Origin: Lacibacter cauensis
GTDB taxonomy: Bacteria; Bacteroidota; Bacteroidia; Chitinophagales; Chitinophagaceae
NCBI RefSeq assembly: GCF_007830055.1
Contig: NZ_VLLE01000002.1
Span: 1,127,953 to 1,191,952 of the forward strand
Reading direction: 5' to 3'
Length of the DNA: 64,000 nt
The first letter of the stretch is position 1; each line of letters begins with the position of its first letter. A model generated the notes under the pieces. That model made no database searches. It saw only the letters and a program-made list of their open reading frames with translations, and was not told where the DNA came from. This document shows positions 53,026 to 61,522 of this stretch, piece by piece. The translations under genes and the position numbers were made by a program.

Positions 53026-54525
53026 TTAAGCAAAAAATCCATGCAAAAACCATTGATAGTTTTCATCAGTATAATGTCCCAAACGAAAGATCCAGTACCG
53101 TGCACCGTTTTGATCTTCCACAACATAATAATCACGATGCTGCCCTTGCTGCAACCACCACTCCTGTTCAATCCGTTCGGGGCCATCTGCTTTTATTACT
53201 TTGTGTAATGTTCCTTTATAACGAAACAGCATGGGTGGATAATCGGGAACAGGTGCTGTTACTTCAATAGGTGCAGGTGTAGATAAAAGTTGTATCGGTC
53301 GGGGCCTTTCTACTTTCCATGTCACATTATTTTCTTCTAATAACTGTTGTGCAGCTTTATAAGAACGTTCAGGCCAGTAATGTTCTGCAGGTAAATAGCG
53401 CTTGATTGTATGTGCGCCAAACTTGCCTGCAATGCGATCCATAAGTTCAGCTAATTCCGTATGATGTAATCCTGCTGTTTGTTGCCATAATGTTGATTGA
53501 GAAGAAACAATATCTTCTGTCCGCTTGGCTTCCAGTGTAAACAACTCAATACCGAACGCAGGCTCAATGGCAGATAGTTTTAATTCAAACAGTTTAAATA
53601 GATGTTTACTATTAACTGTTGCACGGTTGGTGCCGATTTCAACAGTTGCTGTTTTTCCATCTACACGATAACATTTGAAACAAGCTGTGCGTATTCCTTT
53701 TTGTTCGTGCAGCAGTTTGTTGCAAAGTGTTTCCAATAATTGTTGCAGAGCCATTTCAATACCGGTTAACGTAATGATCGGTTCAAGACTGGTCAACCGT
53801 TCACAGTAAACTGCAATGGGTTGAACGGGTGTAATCATTTCTTCTTCGTTACCCAACGCCTGGTTTAAGCGTGTAATAAAGGTTTCTCCAAATCTTCTGC
53901 GAAGAACAGAAAGAGGCATGTTGATGAAATGCTGAATGCTTCGAAGACCTAATGCATGCAAACGTTCAACCGTTTCCGGTTCCAGTCGAAGTGCTGCTGC
54001 CGGCAATACCAGTAAAGCTGTTGCCTGCTTATTTGACTCAATAATAGCAGAACCATTTCCATACCGTGCAAAAGCCCATGCTGTCCCAATAGTATCTGCC
54101 ATCCCCATCCGTACATGATATCCCAGCTCTTTAAACCGTTTATGGATATGTTCGATATACAATTGCTCTCCTCCCCATAAGTGAGCACAACCCGAAACAT
54201 CAAGTAAAAGTCCATCCGGCAAATCCATGGCAACTATTGGTGTAAACCGAATACACCATTCGCCTAAACCTCCCAATAGCTTTTCAGGTAAACCAGGCTG
54301 ATCATCCAACACGTTTAATGAAGGAATGATTACTCTTGCATCTGCTACCAGCATTCCCGTACAGATACCTTCCTGTTCTGCTAATGGGTTTACTGCAGTA
54401 ACCACCATACGTCCATGATCCGGACTGGCTAAAACAAATGGAATTTTGCTTAATGCTTTTTCCCGACGCACAAACCAATCCGTTTTTAAATAACGGAACC
54501 ATATTGCTACAAATCGCTTCGGCAT
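53026..54525 (-). CDS. imuB: Y-family-like protein ImuB
   Basis: A 499-residue catalytically dead Y-family polymerase relative that tethers the mutasome to the beta clamp. I start at ATG 54525 (MPKRFVAIWFRYLKTDW). In active Y-family enzymes the first motif is an Asp-containing FxxxD; here the corresponding residue is Trp (AIWF), and the SIDE motif reads LPDG, retaining one Asp but losing the Glu. This loss of active-site acids is characteristic of ImuB. Fingers, palm and little finger are otherwise recognisable (VRMGMADTIGTAWAFARYG, MPLSVLRRRFGETFITRLNQAL). It begins 1 base past the imuA stop. Confidence 0.92.
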   Translation of the reverse strand: MPKRFVAIWFRYLKTDWFVRREKALSKIPFVLASPDHGRMVVTAVNPLAEQEGICTGMLVADARVIIPSLNVLDDQPGLPEKLLGGLGEWCIRFTPIVAMDLPDGLLLDVSGCAHLWGGEQLYIEHIHKRFKELGYHVRMGMADTIGTAWAFARYGNGSAIIESNKQATALLVLPAAALRLEPETVERLHALGLRSIQHFINMPLSVLRRRFGETFITRLNQALGNEEEMITPVQPIAVYCERLTSLEPIITLTGIEMALQQLLETLCNKLLHEQKGIRTACFKCYRVDGKTATVEIGTNRATVNSKHLFKLFELKLSAIEPAFGIELFTLEAKRTEDIVSSQSTLWQQTAGLHHTELAELMDRIAGKFGAHTIKRYLPAEHYWPERSYKAAQQLLEENNVTWKVERPRPIQLLSTPAPIEVTAPVPDYPPMLFRYKGTLHKVIKADGPERIEQEWWLQQGQHRDYYVVEDQNGARYWIFRLGHYTDENYQWFLHGFFA

Positions 54526-54526
54526 C

Positions 54527-55255
54527 TCATCCTGTTTTTCTGTGCAGTTGCGGTTCAACCGCTGCAATATGCTCGTGCAAATGAAACCTGTTCTCTTTCC
54601 ATTCAACTTCCCACGATCCCGGTTTACCATTCCGCATTTTCAACAACTCCACATCCCATTTCGGAAAACCAACTCCCGGCATTCCGTTTGTTTCACTTGC
54701 TATGGAAGAAATTCGCCAACGACTTACACAGGTTGTTGCTGTTAACTTTCGAGGATTGACTCGCAGAATAAATCCGGTTACTGCACTTTGTTCTACAGCT
54801 AATTGTAACCGGCGGGATGAAGTAAAACTAAGTTCCTGCAGTTCACAAACAACAGCAGCAAGTCCCCTGCATTTTAATGCTTCTTCTGTAGCCCATAACA
54901 GCTCTTTCTCTTGATGAAGCTGAATGAAAATGATACGGTCGGGATCAAGACCAAACAATTTAATTGCCGGAGGAAACAATGTTTTACCTGGGCTCAGCCA
55001 AACTGTAATAGCATCCGGATGCGTGATTGTACTAACCAATGCAGACACAAAACCTTCTGTAGCAGCAACACCCTCTTTGTTCGCACAAACAAACTCATGT
55101 ACAGCAGCCGTTGGAAAATTTGCCTGCGGTAAATGATCTTTTAAAAAGCCCAAACCCTTTGGCAAATCGGAAGCATGCCCTGCTGGTTTCATACCGGAAA
55201 GTTTCAGCAGGTCTTTTTGAAGCTGGGCAATAATATAGGCTTTGGCAGGGAGCAT
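54527..55255 (-). CDS. imuA: ImuA, RecA-like mutasome protein
   Basis: A 242-residue RecA/SulA-like protein. I start at ATG 55255 (MLPAKAYIIAQLQKDLLKL), as in related Bacteroidota ImuA proteins, rather than the TTG at 55264. The conserved FPTAAVHEFV segment and WLSPGKTLFPPAIKLFGLDPDRIIFIQL are seen; the ATP-binding loop is degenerate, as expected in ImuA. It opens the imuA-imuB-dnaE2 operon (gaps of 1 and 11 bases). No lexA gene is nearby. The -7 box just upstream implies a very short or absent leader. Confidence 0.92.
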   Translation of the reverse strand: MLPAKAYIIAQLQKDLLKLSGMKPAGHASDLPKGLGFLKDHLPQANFPTAAVHEFVCANKEGVAATEGFVSALVSTITHPDAITVWLSPGKTLFPPAIKLFGLDPDRIIFIQLHQEKELLWATEEALKCRGLAAVVCELQELSFTSSRRLQLAVEQSAVTGFILRVNPRKLTATTCVSRWRISSIASETNGMPGVGFPKWDVELLKMRNGKPGSWEVEWKENRFHLHEHIAAVEPQLHRKTG

Positions 55256-55261
55256 GGGAAA

Positions 55262-55294
55262 CAAAGGTAACTAAAATTACTAATTTTTTTAGTA
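55262..55294 (-). promoter_or_regulatory. imuA promoter with overlapping operator-like palindrome
   Basis: TACCTTTG (55269-55262, minus) fits the -7 consensus. Upstream, TACTAA-N5-TTAGTA (55278-55294) is a perfect 6-bp dyad, and GTAA-N6-TTAC (55267-55280) overlaps it; ACTAA recurs at 9-base spacing. Damage-induced mutasome operons are usually repressed by a LexA- or S24-type repressor, and these sites sit where that repressor would block transcription. The binding protein is not shown. Confidence 0.5.
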
Positions 55295-55529
55295 TTTTTA
55301 AACCCACCCTCTCTCTCCCGAACTAATAATGGATAAAAAAGTTATTTAGAGTTTTTGCATTCTATCTACTATAACAGATCGAATAGAATTAAAGTCAATC
55401 GACTAAAGAAAACTTAATAAATAGGTTTCGAAAATTCATATAAGATTTATTTTTACACGTAAAAAAAATAAAACCGAGAAAAGGGGTAACGAGTGAAAAA
55501 ATCTCTACCGTTAAAATATACAAATCACA

Positions 55530-56549
55530 TTAAACTATAATATCCGCCTCAATTTTTTTATAAGAAAACGGACTAACAATTTTACCTCTATTAATTTGTT
55601 GCAAAAGCGCATTAAATGCCATTTGCCCCTGTTTGGCCGGAAAAGGATTTAAAGATACACGAGGTGGTTGTCTTAAATATTGCGAAAAAGAACGACCGGC
55701 AGTGCTACCAAAAATTATATCTTGATTTACTACAATTCCCAGTTCAGCGGCTGCTTCAACTGCATCAATATGTACATGATCATTAAAACTTATTACTGCA
55801 TCTAGTTTACAATTTCTCTTTAACAGTGTTGAAATCGCCTGCCTGTTTCCTTCTTTAGAAAGATCTGTTGATTCAACTAGCTGCATATCAATTTTTCTGC
55901 GCCGTATAGACCATGAATGCATATAGGCCTGTAATAGTTCTTTACTCAATAACAAATCAGAGGGGCCGTTAATAAATCCGATATGCCTCCGATTATTTTG
56001 AAAAAACCAACTCATCAGTTTCAACATTCCATTATACCCATCACAACTAATAGCATCTGCTCTTATACCTGAAAAGCCAGGTACATGATTAAAAAAAACC
56101 AAAGGCAAAGTTGCTCCTGATTCGAAATTCCGCCTTTTAAGAAACATACTTTTAGGCGATAAGCTCATGATCATTCCATCTACTCTCCGCAAGCGCAATG
56201 AATGAAAAAGATCAGCTTCTTTTTCGCTGTTATCATTACTGTTACCCAATAAAACATTGTAATTCTGTCGTCTTGCATTCGTTTCAATAACATCCAGCAC
56301 TTCTGCAAAAAAAGGATCTGTGAAACTTGGAACAATCACGCCAATCGTACGACTTTTTTGCAACCGCAAATTAACGGCAAGTATGTTAGGCTCGTATCCA
56401 TTAACCAACGCATAGTTACTCACTTTTCGTTTTGTTTCGTCGGCAACCTTAGCATGTCCTTGTAATGCTCTGGAAACTGTTGAAACAGATACGCCCAATG
56501 CATCTGCAATACACGTTATCGTCAATACTTTTTTCTTCTTGCTAATCAT
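55530..56549 (-). CDS. LacI-family transcriptional regulator
   Basis: A 339-residue repressor. The N-terminal HTH reads LTITCIADALGVSVSTVSRALQGH with hinge helix region. The periplasmic-binding-like effector domain follows (SRTIGVIVPSFTDPFFAEVLDVIETNAR, DGMIMSLSP, GFINGPSDLLLSKE). I start at ATG 56549 (MISKKKKVLTI); ATG 56561 is also in frame but overlaps a palindrome. The gene lies downstream of, and in line with, the GH20 operon, so it is a likely local regulator of amino-sugar or glycan use. The effector is unknown. Confidence 0.92.
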   Translation of the reverse strand: MISKKKKVLTITCIADALGVSVSTVSRALQGHAKVADETKRKVSNYALVNGYEPNILAVNLRLQKSRTIGVIVPSFTDPFFAEVLDVIETNARRQNYNVLLGNSNDNSEKEADLFHSLRLRRVDGMIMSLSPKSMFLKRRNFESGATLPLVFFNHVPGFSGIRADAISCDGYNGMLKLMSWFFQNNRRHIGFINGPSDLLLSKELLQAYMHSWSIRRRKIDMQLVESTDLSKEGNRQAISTLLKRNCKLDAVISFNDHVHIDAVEAAAELGIVVNQDIIFGSTAGRSFSQYLRQPPRVSLNPFPAKQGQMAFNALLQQINRGKIVSPFSYKKIEADIIV

Positions 56550-56560
56550 TGTAATAGTCA

Positions 56561-56578
56561 TTACTGTTGTTACAGTAA
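56561..56578. promoter_or_regulatory. 18-bp dyad TTACTGT-N4-ACAGTAA upstream of lacI
   Basis: Perfect 7-bp arms with a 4-base spacer, starting exactly at the alternative lacI start codon at 56561. The position and size fit a LacI-family operator for autoregulation. No central CG, unlike the classical LacI/GalR site. Confidence 0.45.
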
Positions 56579-56628
56579 AGTATGCGCATAAATAAATTCC
56601 TGTTTAGTCTTTTCCATTTAATTTAACT

Positions 56629-56657
56629 GCATACAAATCAATGTGTGATTTGTATGC
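56629..56657. promoter_or_regulatory. Perfect 12-bp inverted repeat between the GH20 operon and lacI
   Basis: GCATACAAATCA and TGATTTGTATGC are exact complements around a 5-base spacer. It lies 60 bases past the M20 stop (minus strand) and 80 bases upstream of the lacI start. There is no T-tract, so it is either an operator or a stable transcript-end hairpin (stem 12, loop 5). Confidence 0.5.
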
Positions 56658-56716
56658 GCTGAAAATTTCACAGAACCAGCGCACATGAAAAGACAATTGT
56701 GGTTAGAATAAAGCAA

Positions 56717-57895
56717 CTATACCAACGCTTTCACCGCCACCCAAGCCATCAACCCCATGCTGTTCACCAGCACGTCTTCATCCACATCAAAAGTTGATGT
56801 ATGTAACGATGAATTAATTCCTTTTTGTTGATTGCCTGTTCCCAGCAAATAAAAACAGGAAGGCACCTGTTGCGAATAGCGTGCAAAATCTTCAGCCGCC
56901 ATCCATATTTCTGCTTCGGTTACATTGTTGCTTCCAAGATAGGCAGCAGCAGATGCTGTTACATGATCTGTAACATCAGTATTATTTACAAGAAAAGGAT
57001 AACCACGGTTGATGTTAAACTCACAACTGCCGCCCATGCTCTGTGCAATACCTTCGGCCATTGTTTTCATGCGTTGATGCGCTTCGTTGCGCCAGTCTTC
57101 GTTCATAGTACGGAAGGTTCCTTCGATATATACTTCATCGGGAATCACATTGATAGCACCATTGGCAATTACTTTTCCAAACGAAAGAACAGTGGGCATT
57201 GATGGGTTAGCATTACGGCTTACCAGTTGCTGAAGCGATACCAGCATTTGTGCAGCAATCATCACCGGATCAATGTTGCGATGCGGTTGTGCGCCATGTC
57301 CACCCTTGCCCCGTACGGTTACAAACAACTCATCCATTGATGCCATGAACATGCCTTTACGTACGGCTATTTTTCCCGCTTCTAAAAAAGGAGAAACATG
57401 CTGACCGATTACAGCAGATGGAACAGGATCTTTTAACACTCCTTCAGCAATCATTTGCAAGGCACCACCGGGCAAAACTTCTTCTGCCGGCTGAAAGAGT
57501 AATTTTATTTGTCCGCCAAATGCATGACGTAATGATTGTAAAATTTCAGCAGTGCCCAACAATGAAGCTGTATGAAAATCATGACCACAAGCATGCATTA
57601 CACCGGGATTGGTTGAAGTATAAGCACATTGATTGGCTTCGGTAATCGGCAATGCATCCATATCAGCACGCAATGCAATCACTTTATCAGATGACAATTC
57701 TCCTTTGATGATTGCCAGCACTCCTGTTCCTGCAACAGCTTTCCATGCAACACCGATTTCATCCAATTTACTTTTGATGAAAGCACTGGTTTCATATTCG
57801 TGAAACGATAATTCAGGATGCGCATGCAGGTGTTGTCGATAACTGATGATCTTCTCACTGATTACTGTTGCTTTTTGTTGAATTGCTTCGATCAT
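56717..57895 (-). CDS. M20-family amidohydrolase (aminoacylase-like)
   Basis: A 392-residue zinc hydrolase with the metal-binding motifs LRADMDALPITE and MHACGHDFHTASLLGTAEIL, the general-base region LFQPAEEVLPGG and the dimerisation domain (GKGGHGAQPHRNIDPVMIAAQMLVSLQQL). The family removes acyl groups from N-acyl amino acids, hippurates or similar; in this operon a role on an N-acetyl or N-acyl sugar-derived compound is plausible. It follows the Gfo/Idh gene by 8 bases and is the last gene of the operon. Confidence 0.9.
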   Translation of the reverse strand: MIEAIQQKATVISEKIISYRQHLHAHPELSFHEYETSAFIKSKLDEIGVAWKAVAGTGVLAIIKGELSSDKVIALRADMDALPITEANQCAYTSTNPGVMHACGHDFHTASLLGTAEILQSLRHAFGGQIKLLFQPAEEVLPGGALQMIAEGVLKDPVPSAVIGQHVSPFLEAGKIAVRKGMFMASMDELFVTVRGKGGHGAQPHRNIDPVMIAAQMLVSLQQLVSRNANPSMPTVLSFGKVIANGAINVIPDEVYIEGTFRTMNEDWRNEAHQRMKTMAEGIAQSMGGSCEFNINRGYPFLVNNTDVTDHVTASAAAYLGSNNVTEAEIWMAAEDFARYSQQVPSCFYLLGTGNQQKGINSSLHTSTFDVDEDVLVNSMGLMAWVAVKALV

Positions 57896-57903
57896 GCTGG
57901 TTG

Positions 57904-58923
57904 TTATTTATTGACTGCTTTTGCTCTCTTCATCATTTCTTCTATCCGCACCGGTTTACCACCCAGCAATTTACTTTTTTCTGCGGCTTCCAGAAAAGCA
58001 ATCAACTCCAGTGTTTCATCTTTTGCAACAGGATTTCTACCGCTGTTGAAAAAAGAGGTAATCTGTTTTAGCAATGGTTCATAACCTGCAAAGTTGCCCA
58101 ACGGTACAATTGCTTTTTCACAATAACAGGTACCGCCAAAATCTGTTTTGCCTGCACGCAATCCTCTGAAGGTGCCGATGCGTCCATCGTTCCATTTAGC
58201 AGTCACCACATCATTGTCTTTTGTAAAATTCCGTTGCACACTAACACAACCCTTCCCCATCAATGCATACAAGGCTTCCACTCCGTGAATGCCATACCAA
58301 AAGAGATCGGGATGTGTGGGCTCAATCATTGCCGGACTGAACGTATCGGCTCCATTTACTTTTCCATACTTGCCCGATTGTATTTCCTGTATAACAGTGG
58401 AGTAACGTAATGCAGATGAACTGAAGACGGGCACGTTGTATTTTTCTGCTGCTGTAAAAATAGCTATCGCATCTTTGAGCGATGCAGCAATGGGTTTATC
58501 AATAAACAACGGTTTGCCTGCACGGAACACTTCCAATGCCTGTTCTTTGTGCAAGCGTCCATCGTTTGTTTCAAGCAAAACCACATCTACCTGTTGCAAT
58601 AATTCCTGTATGCTTGTTGCGATTGCCACACCAATCTTTTTTATTTCATCGGTTAAAACAGGAATACGTGTTTTGCTTAATTCCAGTTCTTTGCTGCCGA
58701 AAGGATAAGCAGCAACTACCTTATAACCATGAAAGGTTTCATCTGTTGCATTGTTGAGCAGTTTGGTGAAAACAATACTGTGCGAAGTGTCGAGACCAAT
58801 GATGCCCACACGTTTTCCTTTTTCAACTTCGTCTGCAGCAGTTTGTTTTGCAAACAGCTTGTTACCTGCAAACAAAGCCAATGCAGTTCCGGTTGTTTGT
58901 TGAATGAAAACTTTCCTGTTCAT
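57904..58923 (-). CDS. Gfo/Idh/MocA-family oxidoreductase
   Basis: A 339-residue NAD(P)-dependent oxidoreductase. The N-terminal Rossmann domain has VGIIGLDTSHSIVFTKLL, and the active-site stretch is LFIDKPIAASLKDA, with Asp where many members have Glu. A leading segment (MNRKVFIQQTTGTALALFAGNKLFAKQ) resembles a twin-arginine-like or lipid export signal but has only a single Arg, so localisation is unsure. Members act on sugars and inositols. It is 8 bases past the GH20 gene stop. Confidence 0.85.
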   Translation of the reverse strand: MNRKVFIQQTTGTALALFAGNKLFAKQTAADEVEKGKRVGIIGLDTSHSIVFTKLLNNATDETFHGYKVVAAYPFGSKELELSKTRIPVLTDEIKKIGVAIATSIQELLQQVDVVLLETNDGRLHKEQALEVFRAGKPLFIDKPIAASLKDAIAIFTAAEKYNVPVFSSSALRYSTVIQEIQSGKYGKVNGADTFSPAMIEPTHPDLFWYGIHGVEALYALMGKGCVSVQRNFTKDNDVVTAKWNDGRIGTFRGLRAGKTDFGGTCYCEKAIVPLGNFAGYEPLLKQITSFFNSGRNPVAKDETLELIAFLEAAEKSKLLGGKPVRIEEMMKRAKAVNK

Positions 58924-58931
58924 GCGAATTG

Positions 58932-61496
58932 TTATGGATTACAAACGAAGATGGTTCTGCTTTTTCGTCCCTTGCTGTTGAATGCAGCAAACTTGATGAT
59001 GCCTTTTTGCTCAAGCGTTTTGTTATACAACGGACTTTTTATTGTTGGCTCTGTACCATCGGTTGTATAACGGATGGTTATTCCGGAATAAAATACATTG
59101 GCCGTTACTGCTCCTTTCTCTACAACTGCACCCGGCGGAGGAATCCGATAAGCAAATCCACCTGCATAATGATCCAATCGTGGCAGTTCATCTTTCGCCA
59201 GTTTGTTTACAAACACATTCCAGTGTTGTTGATACAATCGTTGTTGTACAGTTGTATCCGTACTTGCTGCCCATGCCGGTTCTTTTGCCCATGCACGTTC
59301 TGCAAAACTGATGAGCTTTGGTAGTAACATGTGCTCTAAACTTTCTGCACTGTTTATTTTCTCCGACCATATCTGCGCCTGCATACCTACAATATTCGAA
59401 CGACCATACTCCGTCAGTCGTTCTTTGCGTTCAAAAATGTTTGGATCGAGTAGTTTGCCATCGGGAGTTTCTTTTGCTGTTCTGTAATAATCGAAGGGAT
59501 GAAAATAAAACGGCTTTTCTTCATCGAGATAACCACCCCAATACAAGCCCGGCTCGTCTGCATCTTTTTCGTACGCCAGATCAAAATAAAAATTCGTAAC
59601 AGGTGCCAATACAACTTTGTAACCGGCGTTGGCTAAACGATACGCCAGGTCTTCCATACCCAAGCTCCACACATTGTTCCAAACGTATGCATGAAACTGT
59701 TTATTGGCAAAATCAGGATTGGGAATATAGATCGGCTTGCCATCGAGCTTTGTTTTACGCATCGCCACTTCTTCCCAACCGGACAAATAAAGATTCCGTT
59801 TTTGTAATAATGTATGGACATTACTCAAATAATAATACCAAAGATCGTCTGTTGTTTTTACTGTTGTATTTTCTTTCATCAACCGTTCAACTGCTGGTGA
59901 TTGTTGCCACACTCCTGCCGGTACTTCATCGCCACCCAGGTGAATGGTTTGCAGCGGAGAATTCGCATCAACATACATGTTACGCACCTGATCAACCACT
60001 TCTTCAATAAAAGTATACACTGATGGCAATGCCACATTCATCACATTATCGTTGTAACCCTGCACGGAACGATACACAGATCGATCTGCTGTATCATGCA
60101 AAAGAAAACGTGTGGCTTCAGCAGATTTATTTTCTTTCATCAATCGGAGGTAACGGGCTTTCATTGCCTTGATGGCTGCTCTTGCATGACCCGGTGTTTC
60201 CAGTTCGGGAATCACACGGATATGTCGTGCAGTTGCATACTTCAGTATCTCAACAAAATCTTCTTTGCTGTAAAAACCACTACCGGGAAAACTACCACGA
60301 GTGCCGCCCGAACCGTAAGCCGGATTGATGCGGTCATTTTCATTTTGGGAATGTCCACGATGAGCGCCAACGTTTGTCAACTCAGGTAATGTTGGTATTT
60401 GCAAACGCCATCCTTCATCATCCGTTAAATGAAAATGCAGTGTGTTGATCTTATACAAAGCCAGCAGATCAATGATCTTCAATACTTGCTGTTTCGTTTG
60501 AAAATTACGGGCAACATCGAGCATGAATGAACGATACGCAAAACGGGGAGCATCTGTAATATCTGCTGTGGTCAACTGTACTTCTTTTCTGCTCACTGTC
60601 CATGCTTCCGAAGGAAGCAATTGCTTCAAACTTTGTACTGCATAAAACGCACCGGCTGCTGCAGATGCTTCGATACGGATTTCGGAAGCGGTTATCAGTA
60701 ACCGGTAGCTTTCCGCAGGCAAGCCGGAAATTTGTTTGAATGAAATAAAATTACTTTGCTGCTTTGTAAATGCAGGCTGTTTCCCAAGTACAACAGCAAG
60801 ATCGGTCTGTAATAACGTTGCTTCGTTTGCAAATACTTCATCGAATGAAATAACTGTTGCATGGTTCAGCAAAAAAGTACCATCCGTTTTCCTCACCTGC
60901 ATCGGTGAAGGAAGAAAGAGGGGCAATGCATCTGCTGTTACAGCATGTATCTGTCTGTTTCGTTCAAAAGCAATTTGCGGCGAACGTTTTAATAAATCCA
61001 GTTCCTGTTGTGGCACTGCATCAACGGCAAACTGCTGAATGGGAATTGCCTTATCGGGTGCAGCATCCCATACCAGGTATACACCCGAAGGCGCATCGGT
61101 ATAGCTGAATGACTTTCCTTTACCGATATAGCGGATGGTTGCAGTAGCACTTGGTTGAATAGCTGTAAACAAAGCAGTGGGTTGCAGACTGCAAAACTCG
61201 CCGTTGATGGTTGTAAACAATGCCTGCTGATCTGTTACTGCTACAACTGTTCTCGGATATGAAAAATACAACCGCCATCCTTTTGCAGGAAACAGCTGCT
61301 TGCTCTTGTTCTGCAATACAAAGGCTGCTTCAAACTCTTCCCTGCCCTCGTATTTATTCTGCAGTAATTTCCATTGCAGCGAAAGTTTTGAAACATCAAA
61401 CTGCTGTGCGGTTGCAGTAAGCATTGAAAACAACAGACAGCTTAACAGTATTGCAAACAGCACAGGTTGTTTTCGTTCAGTTCTTTTTTGCTTCAT
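58932..61496 (-). CDS. GH20 beta-N-acetylhexosaminidase (chitobiase-like)
   Basis: An 854-residue secreted glycoside hydrolase. A signal peptide (LFAILLSCLLFSMLTATAQQ) precedes an N-terminal carbohydrate-binding domain of chitobiase type (LQNKYEGREEFEAAFVLQNKSKQLFP), then the GH20b domain, the TIM barrel with YKINTLHFHLTDDEGWRLQI and the catalytic pair Asp523-Glu524 in HLGGDEVPAG, and a C-terminal CHB_HEX_C domain (SGITIRYTTDGTEPTIKSPLYN). It would release N-acetylhexosamine from glycan ends by substrate-assisted catalysis. The central gene of the operon. Confidence 0.92.
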   Translation of the reverse strand: MKQKRTERKQPVLFAILLSCLLFSMLTATAQQFDVSKLSLQWKLLQNKYEGREEFEAAFVLQNKSKQLFPAKGWRLYFSYPRTVVAVTDQQALFTTINGEFCSLQPTALFTAIQPSATATIRYIGKGKSFSYTDAPSGVYLVWDAAPDKAIPIQQFAVDAVPQQELDLLKRSPQIAFERNRQIHAVTADALPLFLPSPMQVRKTDGTFLLNHATVISFDEVFANEATLLQTDLAVVLGKQPAFTKQQSNFISFKQISGLPAESYRLLITASEIRIEASAAAGAFYAVQSLKQLLPSEAWTVSRKEVQLTTADITDAPRFAYRSFMLDVARNFQTKQQVLKIIDLLALYKINTLHFHLTDDEGWRLQIPTLPELTNVGAHRGHSQNENDRINPAYGSGGTRGSFPGSGFYSKEDFVEILKYATARHIRVIPELETPGHARAAIKAMKARYLRLMKENKSAEATRFLLHDTADRSVYRSVQGYNDNVMNVALPSVYTFIEEVVDQVRNMYVDANSPLQTIHLGGDEVPAGVWQQSPAVERLMKENTTVKTTDDLWYYYLSNVHTLLQKRNLYLSGWEEVAMRKTKLDGKPIYIPNPDFANKQFHAYVWNNVWSLGMEDLAYRLANAGYKVVLAPVTNFYFDLAYEKDADEPGLYWGGYLDEEKPFYFHPFDYYRTAKETPDGKLLDPNIFERKERLTEYGRSNIVGMQAQIWSEKINSAESLEHMLLPKLISFAERAWAKEPAWAASTDTTVQQRLYQQHWNVFVNKLAKDELPRLDHYAGGFAYRIPPPGAVVEKGAVTANVFYSGITIRYTTDGTEPTIKSPLYNKTLEQKGIIKFAAFNSKGRKSRTIFVCNP

Positions 61497-61522
61497 CTCG
61501 GTTTAATTTAGAAACAGGACGA

